A stretch of 58,502 bases of DNA, from NCBI GenBank assembly GCA_042091915.1, contig JBELGO010000002.1:1-58502 (forward strand), read 5' to 3'. Both the position numbers and the translations under genes were made by a program. The notes beneath the pieces are model-generated. The model was not told the origin of the DNA and searched no databases. It worked only from the letters and a program-made list of their open reading frames with translations. Positions 32,201 to 39,027 of this stretch are shown in pieces. This DNA comes from LSUCC0057 sp042091915 (lineage in GTDB: Bacteria; Pseudomonadota; Gammaproteobacteria; Pseudomonadales; Porticoccaceae). The first letter of the stretch is position 1. Every line of letters starts with the position of its first letter.

Positions 32201-33055
32201 TCAGGCTGCGCGCGCTTTGACATGGATCGGCGCAAAGGGCTCACTTTGGACGATTTCAACTAGCGATTCCTTAACCAGCTCCATCACCGCCAGGAAGGTG
32301 ACAACCACACCTAATTTACCCTCAGCCAATTTAAACAGAGCCACGAAAGGCACGAAGGATCGCCCCTGAAGGTTCTCTAAAACTTCTGACATTCGCTGGC
32401 GAGTAGAGAGCCGTTCAGCTTCCACTTGGTGGCTTTCAAACATCTCTGCGCGCTTGAGCACGTCGGCCAGCGCAGCGAGAATCTCGCGCATATCGACATC
32501 TGGGTGGGGGCGCGGCTGATGGCGCTCGGGGGCCATCGCGCTGCCAGTGAACAGGTCGCGGCCCAGCCGAGGCATCTCATCGATATCCTCCGCGGCATTT
32601 TTAAACCGCTCATACTCCTGTAGACGACGAATAAGCTCGGCGCGCGGATCGCCCTCTTCCTCTTGCTCCTCTTCTTGGCGAGGCAGCAACATACGCGATT
32701 TAATTTCAGCGAGCATCGCAGCCATCACCAGGTAATCTGCCGCCAGCTCGAGTTCCACCGCCTGCATCAGGTCGATATAGCCCATGTATTGATGAGTGAT
32801 CTCGGCGACATTGATCTGCAAAATATCCAGGTTTTGCCTGCGAATAAGGTAGAGCAAAAGATCCAATGGGCCTTCAAAGGCCTCCAAAAATATCTCCAGA
32901 GCATCGGGCGGAATATAGAGATCTTTGGGCAGCACTGTGAGCTCGCGCCCCTGCACCACAGCAAAAGGCATCTCCTGCTGGTTAGGCTGCACTGCAACAC
33001 TGACCGCAGGGTCTGCAGCAGTGGCATTTTGGGCCGTTTCAGTTGAGCTACTCAA
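32201..33055 (-). CDS. scpA: Segregation and condensation protein A (kleisin)
   Basis: The 284-residue kleisin subunit bridges the SMC heads. EIFLEAFEGPLDLLLYLIRRQN (split here as EIFLEAFEGPL and DLLLYLIRRQN) is the ScpA signature, followed by MAAMLAEIKSRMLLP and an acidic linker; the C-terminal winged helix ends in VEIVQSEPF. The start is doubtful: the longest frame opens with TTG at 33055 with only a weak site. A 6-codon frame, ATG 33068 to TAG 33048, overlaps this TTG in another frame and could couple to it. The next Met (32971) would remove 28 poorly conserved residues. Confidence 0.9.
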   Translation of the reverse strand: MSSSTETAQNATAADPAVSVAVQPNQQEMPFAVVQGRELTVLPKDLYIPPDALEIFLEAFEGPLDLLLYLIRRQNLDILQINVAEITHQYMGYIDLMQAVELELAADYLVMAAMLAEIKSRMLLPRQEEEQEEEGDPRAELIRRLQEYERFKNAAEDIDEMPRLGRDLFTGSAMAPERHQPRPHPDVDMREILAALADVLKRAEMFESHQVEAERLSTRQRMSEVLENLQGRSFVPFVALFKLAEGKLGVVVTFLAVMELVKESLVEIVQSEPFAPIHVKARAA

Positions 33056-33137
33056 TGTCGAGTTCCATAATTTTGAGAGTGGTTTCTGCCAACGATTATA
33101 CCGCTTATCACCTCAGCCGCCACGCCTCACAGAGAGA

Positions 33138-33758
33138 TTAGATAAAAGCGCTAAAGTCCCCGTTACCTTGGCGCACCAACTCGGCACTGCCACTGCTGAG
33201 ATCTACCACTGTAGTCGGCTCGAGGCCGCAATGACCTCCATCGACAACAATATCCACATGGTGCTCGAGAGTTTCGCGTATCTCCCACGGATCACTGAGC
33301 GGGTACTCATCACCCGGCATAATGAGTGTGACACTCATCATCGGCTCGCCCAGCTCGGCCAATAACGCTTGTGCAGTCGGGTCACTCGGAACGCGCAGGC
33401 CAATCGTTTTGCGCTTGGGATGCTGAAGTCTGCGCGGTACTTCAGAAGTCGCGGTCAAGATAAAAGTAAATGGACCCGGGGTAGCCGCCTTAAGCATCCT
33501 GAAGTGGCTGTTATCTATTTTTGCGTAAGTCGAAATTTCGGAGAGGTCTCGACACATCAACGTAAAATTATGGTTTTTATCCAGCTGACGCAGCTGGCGA
33601 ATTCTATCCAGCGCCTGCTTGTCACCAATATGGCACCCTATGGCATAAACTGAATCTGTTGGGTAAACCACTACCGCTCCGCGGCGTATGCGCTCGGCAA
33701 TCTGTGCGATCGAGCGACGCTGTGGATTTTCGGGGTGTATAGAAAAGTAGTCGGCCAT
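33138..33758 (-). CDS. yciO: YciO-type Sua5/YrdC-domain protein
   Basis: A 206-residue YrdC-like protein: RGAVVVYPTDSVYAIGC is the nucleotide-binding strand-loop, followed by R-x-L-x-K-type residues replaced by RQLDKNHNFTLMC, TPGPFTFIL and RVPSDPTAQ. The NHNFTLMC and SVTLIMPGDEYP segments mark YciO rather than TsaC. YciO is related to threonylcarbamoyl-AMP synthases, but its cellular role is less clear. It is divergent from the VC0807-like gene, and scpA follows in the same direction after 82 nt. Confidence 0.88.
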   Translation of the reverse strand: MADYFSIHPENPQRRSIAQIAERIRRGAVVVYPTDSVYAIGCHIGDKQALDRIRQLRQLDKNHNFTLMCRDLSEISTYAKIDNSHFRMLKAATPGPFTFILTATSEVPRRLQHPKRKTIGLRVPSDPTAQALLAELGEPMMSVTLIMPGDEYPLSDPWEIRETLEHHVDIVVDGGHCGLEPTTVVDLSSGSAELVRQGNGDFSAFI

Positions 33759-33925
33759 TTACACTCTCAAGAATTTACAAAGACTTCGGCAGCTCGCTCA
33801 GTTAATAGTGTTTAGCGGGCTGTACATTTTCATATTGTCGCACAGAAGGGCAATTGGCGCAGACCGCTTCGCCACCGCCAGCAGTTCGCGTACAATGCTA
33901 AAAAACCTCGATCGGAACACACTTT

Positions 33926-34642
33926 ATGGGTACCAGAGCAGCCGCGCCAGATCTGCCGCGCGAAAACATGTTAATCAATTTGCTGTTTAATATCGCTTTG
34001 CCGACGCTGGTGCTCACTAAACTTAGCGATCCCGAATTTTTAGGCATAAAGTTGGCCATAGCTATCGCTATTGCCTTTCCCCTCGGTTACGGTATTCGCG
34101 ATTTTAGACTACGCGGAAGAATTAACTTTATCTCTGCGCTGGGTTTAATCAGCGTTCTGCTCACCGGCGGCTTCAGTCTGTTTGAACTTGAAGCGAAGTA
34201 TATCGCCATCAAGGAGGCTGCAGTGCCGCTACTGATCGGTGTCGCTGTGATTGTATCGCTGCGCACATCACAGCCACTTGTGCACACTTTTTTACTCAAC
34301 GACGCAATCATCAATCGCCCCGCTATCGATGAGGCACTGACGGCTAAAGATGCCCATTCGGCGTTTGATAAACTCCTGGTCAACGCCTCGTGGTTGTTAG
34401 CCGCCTCCTTCCTGCTGTCATCGCTGCTCAACTATGCCTTGGCCACTTATCTGCTGGTAGCTCCACCAGGTACAGTAGAGTTTAACGAACAGCTGGGGCA
34501 GATGACCGCTTTGAGTTTTCCGGTGATAGCTCTCCCAGCAACTGTGATTATGTGTGCGGCGCTGTTTTACCTGTTCAGAGGAATCGGTAAGATAACTGGG
34601 TTGGATTTTGAACAGATACTCCACCCCCAAGCAGTCAAATAA
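33926..34642 (+). CDS. VC0807-family (septation protein A/IspZ-like) membrane protein
   Basis: A 238-residue polytopic membrane protein with hydrophobic helices at about residues 15-30, 42-58, 73-92, 100-117, 158-177 and 195-220. The stretch LAIAIAIAFPLGYGIRD, then NFISALGLISVLLTGG and IAIKEAAVPLLIG resemble the VC0807 family, remote relatives of the intracellular septation protein. No catalytic motif is seen and the function is unknown. The ATG at 33926 has no good SD; Met15 (33968) is an alternative. YciI follows by 26 nt, as in Pseudomonas. Confidence 0.7.
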   Translation: MGTRAAAPDLPRENMLINLLFNIALPTLVLTKLSDPEFLGIKLAIAIAIAFPLGYGIRDFRLRGRINFISALGLISVLLTGGFSLFELEAKYIAIKEAAVPLLIGVAVIVSLRTSQPLVHTFLLNDAIINRPAIDEALTAKDAHSAFDKLLVNASWLLAASFLLSSLLNYALATYLLVAPPGTVEFNEQLGQMTALSFPVIALPATVIMCAALFYLFRGIGKITGLDFEQILHPQAVK

Positions 34643-34668
34643 CCTCAAATAGACAACGGTAACGAATT

Positions 34669-34968
34669 ATGTGGTATTCCATTGTTGGCGAAGATCACCC
34701 CGACTCACTCGCTGCGAGAAAAAGTGCGCGCGCCGACCATCTCGCTCGGCTCAATCTGCTCAAAGAGCAGGGCCGTCTTTTACTGGCAGGCCCCAACCCT
34801 GCTATCGACAACAGCGATCCAGGCGCTGCCGGTTTTACTGGCAGCATTATTGTCGCTGAGTTCAACTCTCTTGAAGAGGCCCAAGTATGGGCAGATGCCG
34901 ATCCTTATCTGGCTGCTGGAGTTTACCGCCAAGTCGCGGTCAAACCGTTTAATCGCGTGCTTCCCTAA
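34669..34968 (+). CDS. yciI: YciI-like protein
   Basis: A 99-residue dimeric alpha/beta-barrel protein. The conserved His and Asp of YciI are in RADHLARLNLLKEQG and the WADADPYLAAGVY segment, and the end VKPFNRVLP is typical. The fold is related to the muconolactone isomerase group; a catalytic function is not established. It sits between the septation-like gene and the small membrane protein gene. Confidence 0.9.
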   Translation: MWYSIVGEDHPDSLAARKSARADHLARLNLLKEQGRLLLAGPNPAIDNSDPGAAGFTGSIIVAEFNSLEEAQVWADADPYLAAGVYRQVAVKPFNRVLP

Positions 34969-34995
34969 GCGGCGCGCAGCGACATACAGGCAATC

Positions 34996-35391
34996 ATGAA
35001 TACAATGAAGAATATCTATTTCACACTACTAGGGCTCGCGCTGTGTAGCGTGTCAGCTGCGCAAACTAATGCGCCTGTGGAGCCTTCGACCGCAGAGCAA
35101 AACAGCGCCAGCTCGGCGACCCTGATCGAGCCCTACAGCGAAGCCATTCAAAGAAGCGCCAGTATTCTTGACAACCGCTCTGCCCTGCAACTGCAAAACA
35201 AACAGCTGGTTAGCCAAAATCAACTGCTGCAACAGGAGCTTGATGTGTTGACCGCCAACTACTCTGCGCTGCAAGAGAGTCGCAACAACCAGTTCTTTTT
35301 ATTTGGCGGCTTGCTGCTGGCGCTCGGCGCCTGCTTGAGTGCGCTACTGCCGCGACTGCGTGGCCGCAAACGCTTTAGTGAATGGGGATGA
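34996..35391 (+). CDS. Small exported/anchored protein with coiled coil, TIGR04211-like C-terminus
   Basis: A 131-residue protein of unknown function. It has an N-terminal signal-like segment (NIYFTLLGLALCSVSAAQ), a Ser/Glu-rich spacer, a predicted coiled coil at about 60-95 (ALQLQNKQLVSQNQLLQQELDVL), and one transmembrane helix at about 99-117 ending in a basic tail (PRLRGRKR). In related loci this position holds a longer protein with an SH3-type domain ahead of the same coil-helix ending; the SH3 part is absent here. It lies 27 nt after yciI and overlaps the start of the PPIase gene. Confidence 0.65.
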   Translation: MNTMKNIYFTLLGLALCSVSAAQTNAPVEPSTAEQNSASSATLIEPYSEAIQRSASILDNRSALQLQNKQLVSQNQLLQQELDVLTANYSALQESRNNQFFLFGGLLLALGACLSALLPRLRGRKRFSEWG

Positions 35392-35960
35392 ACACTCTCT
35401 TCGCAACCGCCACTTTAATGCTGGCACTCTCTATCTTCGGTGGCCAGGCAGCTGCCAAAGGCCTGCCGCGCGTAGAAATGGTTACCTCTCACGGGACGAT
35501 GATCATTGAGCTGGAGAGCGATAAAGCCCCGCTAACAACCGCCAACTTCCTCCGCTACAGTGACGAGTTCCACTATGACGGAGTGGTTTTTCACCGCGTC
35601 ATCGCTAACTTTATGATCCAAAGCGGCGGTTTTAATTACGACCTTTCAGAGCGCCCGGCGGCTCACCCTGCCGTCATCAATGAATCTGATAATGGTTTGC
35701 GAAATTTGCGCGGTACTATCGCCATGGCGCGCACCAATGACCCAGACAGCGCCACTGCACAATTTTTCATCAATCACCGCGATAATCGTGCACTTGATGC
35801 GCGCGGCCAACGTCCCGGCTACACTGTTTTTGGACGTGTCATTGAAGGCCTTGAGGTGGTCGATCGCATCGCACAGATGCCAACGCGCCGTTATGGCCCG
35901 TTCCAAGACCTACCCAGATCCACCGTGCAGATAAATCGTGTCCGCCGTTTAGACAACTAA
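35382..35960 (+). CDS. Periplasmic cyclophilin-type peptidyl-prolyl isomerase
   Basis: A 192-residue cyclophilin with a signal peptide (LFATATLMLALSIFGGQAAA). The catalytic core shows FHRVIANFMIQSGG (Arg and Phe of the active site), MARTNDPDSATAQFFIN and YTVFGRVIEGLEVVDRIA. This resembles PpiA, which speeds proline isomerisation in exported proteins. The first ATG is at 35382; a second at 35388 makes an ATGA overlap with the preceding stop and is equally plausible. It is followed 17 nt later by the pdxJ-like gene. Confidence 0.9.
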   Translation: MGMNTLFATATLMLALSIFGGQAAAKGLPRVEMVTSHGTMIIELESDKAPLTTANFLRYSDEFHYDGVVFHRVIANFMIQSGGFNYDLSERPAAHPAVINESDNGLRNLRGTIAMARTNDPDSATAQFFINHRDNRALDARGQRPGYTVFGRVIEGLEVVDRIAQMPTRRYGPFQDLPRSTVQINRVRRLDN

Positions 35961-35977
35961 TCTTTGGGAGAAGTGCC

Positions 35978-36781
35978 ATGTACGAGTTACCTCAACGCCC
36001 CGCTGCGCTCTCTATAAACCTCAACAAAATTGCCCTATTGCGCAATTCTCGCAGCGGCAGTTATCCCTGCGTTTTAGCTCATGCCCATCGGGTCATTGCC
36101 GCCGGCGCAGAGGGGATCACAGTTCACCCTCGGCCCGACCAACGCCATATACGCACAACTGATGCTCACAACTTAGCCGAATTAGTCAGCGAGTATCCAG
36201 GCATCGAATACAACATTGAAGGCAATCCTTTTGCGGGGGTTCGAGATGGCTATCCCGGATTTATCAAACTGGTTGCCCAGTGCCGTCCAGACCAGTGCAC
36301 ATTAGTGCCCGATGGCGATGATCAACTGACTTCAGATCACGGTTTTGACCTGCACCGCGATGGTGAGCGTCTCAAACCGGTCATCGCAGAACTGAAACAG
36401 CTTGGCATCCGTGTCAGCCTGTTTATGGACCCCGATATCGCGCAGATAGAGCGAGCCGCCGCGATCGGTGCCGACCGTATCGAACTCTACACAGGGCCCT
36501 ATGCCGAAGCATGGGCGACACCCGCCGCGGAACAACAATTAGCGTTGCACTTCGAAGCCGCTCAGGCAGCCCATCGACTGGGCCTGGGTGTCAACGCGGG
36601 CCACGACCTCAATCTAGATAATCTCAGCCGCTTTGCAGAGATTCCAGCGTTAGCCGAAGTTTCAATTGGCCATGCGTTTACCGTGGATGCCATCGATCGG
36701 GGCCTGGATAACGCTGTCGCAGCCTACCTCAAAGAATTAGCTAGCGGTCACTCTGTGCGCACAGCCGGACATCGAGAGTGA
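35978..36781 (+). CDS. pdxJ: Pyridoxine 5'-phosphate synthase, Bacteroidetes-like variant
   Basis: A 267-residue TIM-barrel enzyme that condenses 1-deoxyxylulose 5-phosphate with 3-amino-2-oxopropyl phosphate to pyridoxine phosphate. The usual N-terminal VNIDHVATLR is INLNKIALLR here (residues 13-22), the loop is VHPRPDQRHIR (49-59) rather than VHLREDRRHI, Glu81 is in YNIEGNP, and the end has VNAGHDLNLDN and IGHAF. This pattern matches the PdxJ type I remember from Bacteroides rather than the normal gammaproteobacterial form. GGGAG precedes the ATG. The stop overlaps the methyltransferase start (GTGA). Expected to be active, but perhaps a second copy or a replacement. Confidence 0.85.
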   Translation: MYELPQRPAALSINLNKIALLRNSRSGSYPCVLAHAHRVIAAGAEGITVHPRPDQRHIRTTDAHNLAELVSEYPGIEYNIEGNPFAGVRDGYPGFIKLVAQCRPDQCTLVPDGDDQLTSDHGFDLHRDGERLKPVIAELKQLGIRVSLFMDPDIAQIERAAAIGADRIELYTGPYAEAWATPAAEQQLALHFEAAQAAHRLGLGVNAGHDLNLDNLSRFAEIPALAEVSIGHAFTVDAIDRGLDNAVAAYLKELASGHSVRTAGHRE

Positions 36782-37557
36782 GCTCGACAACCGACAGCGC
36801 TGCCTACATCGCTAAAAAACAGCAGTTCCGCCGTATGATTACCCTCTACGGCCGCAAACCGGTACTGGAAGCTCTGATGGATAATAGCCTGACCATACAC
36901 CGGGTACATTTGGCTGAAAGCAATCGCAGCGGTGGCATCATTGCCGAGATCGCATCTCTCACAACAGAGCGCGGCATTGAGCTGCGTTACCACTCTCGTG
37001 AGCAACTGGCGCGAATATCGCGCAATGCCAAGCAGGATCAAGGGGTGGCGTGCGATATTGTCTGCCCCAATTACCTCTCTCTGGATCAGCTCAACGAGAT
37101 GCCTACTGACGGTCGCAGCCATTTAATGGCCCTAGACGGGGTCACTAATCCGCAAAATTTAGGCATGATCATTCGCTCTGTAGCGGCCAGCCCTCTGCGC
37201 GGTTTAATTGTTCCAGAGCGAGGTTGCGCAGAGCTCTCTGGTCTGGCCATAAAGGCCAGTGCTGGAGCACTCTTCAAAGCGCACTTGTGTCGTGTAGAGC
37301 GCCTGTTACCGACACTCAAAAAGCTCAAAGCAGAGGGCTACAGCGTAGTAATGCTCTCCTCGCACAAGGCCATCCCACTGTCGGAGTGGTCGCCAACCGA
37401 TAAGGTCGTTTATGTGATGGGCAACGAGAGCCGTGGCGTCAGCCCTGAAGTAGCTGAATTGTGCGATCAACGCTTAATGATACCCATGGCCAATGGGGTC
37501 GAATCACTCAATGTCGCGGTGACTGCGGCATTAGTGGCTTTTAGTGGTGTGATTTAA
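36778..37557 (+). CDS. TrmH/SpoU-family RNA 2'-O-methyltransferase
   Basis: A 259-residue SPOUT methyltransferase. The N-terminal substrate-binding part (LYGRKPVLEAL) precedes the trefoil-knot domain, with motif 1 LDGVTNPQNLGMIIRS, motif 2 VMGNESRGVSPE and motif 3 IPMANGVESLNVAVTAAL, which bind SAM. The protein resembles RlmB and TrmH and methylates a ribose in rRNA or tRNA; which one cannot be fixed. The start GTG overlaps pdxJ, and the stop TAA shares the palindrome TTAA with the convergent MFS gene. Confidence 0.88.
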   Translation: MSSTTDSAAYIAKKQQFRRMITLYGRKPVLEALMDNSLTIHRVHLAESNRSGGIIAEIASLTTERGIELRYHSREQLARISRNAKQDQGVACDIVCPNYLSLDQLNEMPTDGRSHLMALDGVTNPQNLGMIIRSVAASPLRGLIVPERGCAELSGLAIKASAGALFKAHLCRVERLLPTLKKLKAEGYSVVMLSSHKAIPLSEWSPTDKVVYVMGNESRGVSPEVAELCDQRLMIPMANGVESLNVAVTAALVAFSGVI

Positions 37558-38804
37558 TCTCTGTCGGCGGGTTGTGCGCCGCGCGCCAAGCGCCACAGGG
37601 GCGATGCGAAAATAAATGGCAAAGCCACCAAAAGACTGATGAACCCGTAAAAGACCAGTGCGGTATGCAGGCTTAACTGCTCAATCATCTGACCACTAAA
37701 CCAAGCGCCGATCGGCGCGCCGCCAAACAGGCAGAGCTGATAAATTGAGACCACCCGCGAACGCACTGCGGAGGGTGCAAATTGATGGATTAATGTTCGC
37801 CCCTGAGTCATCGAAAAACCAGAAGAGCTTCCCCAGAAAAAGATTAGCGGGAAAACTATCCACAGCGGTGGCTGCAATGCTAAACCGAGCAGTAAAAAGC
37901 CGCGCATATAGAGTCCGCTGACCAACATCCGCCCAGCGCGCAAGGCAGTGGAGTGAAGCCGGGCCAAAAGTACGTTGGCGGCAAACATGCCACCTGTGAA
38001 AGTGAGTTGGAAATACCCAAACAGCTCTGCGCTGCCCGGAGCATAGTGGTCGGCCAATAGCGGCAGCCCTACGAGATAGATACCAAACACCAGCACCCCA
38101 GTGGCCAATACCACCAAAATAGTATCCAACAGCACTCGATCTTGCTGGGTGCGCTGCCAGCCCTCAAGAATCTCTATTCTGGCGCGGTTAAGTGTGCGCC
38201 ATAGATTAAATGGCGCAGAGATATCTTGTTGAGACGGCTGTTCGCCGGTCAGACTGCGTCCAAACAAAAGAGCGCTGGCAGTGATCAACACCGCCTGAAA
38301 AAGCAGCAGTGTAGTGAGGCCGATAAATTCAAAGTACCCAGCAAGGACAAAGCCACACCCCTGCAGCGCCGACTGAACTACCCCGGTGCGGGCAACAGCG
38401 CGATGAACACCGACACTGGGCACATAACCTAATAGTGCTTCGCGAGCCGGCTGCACAAAGGCGGTGATAGTACCGTAGAGCAAACCGTAACAGAGCAGTA
38501 GCGGGTAGTTGAGATGGTCGACAAATAGAACACCGACCAGCAGTGCCAACGGCAGCAGATAGAGTGCATAGAGCTGGGCTAGCCAGCGGCCACCATGGCG
38601 CGACTCCGCCATCGCGCCACCGACTAAAGTAAATAGCAGATTAGGCAGGAATACAGCCATTAGCGCAGAGCCTAAACGACTGGGCGACTCTTGGAGAACT
38701 CCTACCACTAGCCAGGGATAGATTACCGCATGAATACCCATCGCCAGCTGCGCACAGGCAACTCCACCGAGATAGCGGTTAAACCAAAATTTTAATGTAC
38801 TCAC
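37554..38804 (-). CDS. Major facilitator superfamily transporter
   Basis: A 416-residue polytopic protein with about twelve hydrophobic segments in two sets, separated by a polar loop near residues 190-215. I prefer GTG 38804, whose GTGA overlaps the stop of the preceding small gene and which is preceded by GAAGAGAG; an upstream GTG (38834) adds ten residues. The segment GSSSGFSMTQGRTLIHQFAP and FGGAPIGAWFSGQMI fall in the later half, where multidrug-type MFS proteins are conserved. The substrate is unknown. It is the last gene of a ligA-small protein-MFS run. Confidence 0.8.
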   Translation of the reverse strand: MSTLKFWFNRYLGGVACAQLAMGIHAVIYPWLVVGVLQESPSRLGSALMAVFLPNLLFTLVGGAMAESRHGGRWLAQLYALYLLPLALLVGVLFVDHLNYPLLLCYGLLYGTITAFVQPAREALLGYVPSVGVHRAVARTGVVQSALQGCGFVLAGYFEFIGLTTLLLFQAVLITASALLFGRSLTGEQPSQQDISAPFNLWRTLNRARIEILEGWQRTQQDRVLLDTILVVLATGVLVFGIYLVGLPLLADHYAPGSAELFGYFQLTFTGGMFAANVLLARLHSTALRAGRMLVSGLYMRGFLLLGLALQPPLWIVFPLIFFWGSSSGFSMTQGRTLIHQFAPSAVRSRVVSIYQLCLFGGAPIGAWFSGQMIEQLSLHTALVFYGFISLLVALPFIFASPLWRLARGAQPADRD

Positions 38805-39025
38805 TGCTCTCTTCGCTTGCGCCAACTGCGCCACAGCGAAATGATCACCACCATAAACAGTGCCGCGGTGAGTACCAAGCCACCTACTACAAGGAGCACT
38901 GTAAATTGCGTTAATAGGGTTTCAGCGCTGACTCGATAGGCCTTTACTGCCATCAATAAGAATGCCCCACAAGCGAGCATAGAGAATAGCCAGGCTGAGC
39001 GACGTTTGAGCGAATTTTTAGCCAC
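38801..39025 (-). CDS. Small hypothetical membrane protein
   Basis: A 74-residue protein starting at GTG 39025, with GGGAG 8 nt upstream; a GTG five codons earlier is less well placed. Two hydrophobic segments (SAWLFSMLACGAFLLMAV and TVLLVVGGLVLTAALFMVVI) indicate a helical hairpin in the inner membrane with a basic C-terminus (WRSWRKRRE). I do not recognise the family. It lies two bases after the ligA stop and overlaps the MFS gene, so it may belong to the transporter. Confidence 0.65.
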   Translation of the reverse strand: MAKNSLKRRSAWLFSMLACGAFLLMAVKAYRVSAETLLTQFTVLLVVGGLVLTAALFMVVIISLWRSWRKRREQ

Positions 39026-39027
39026 AA

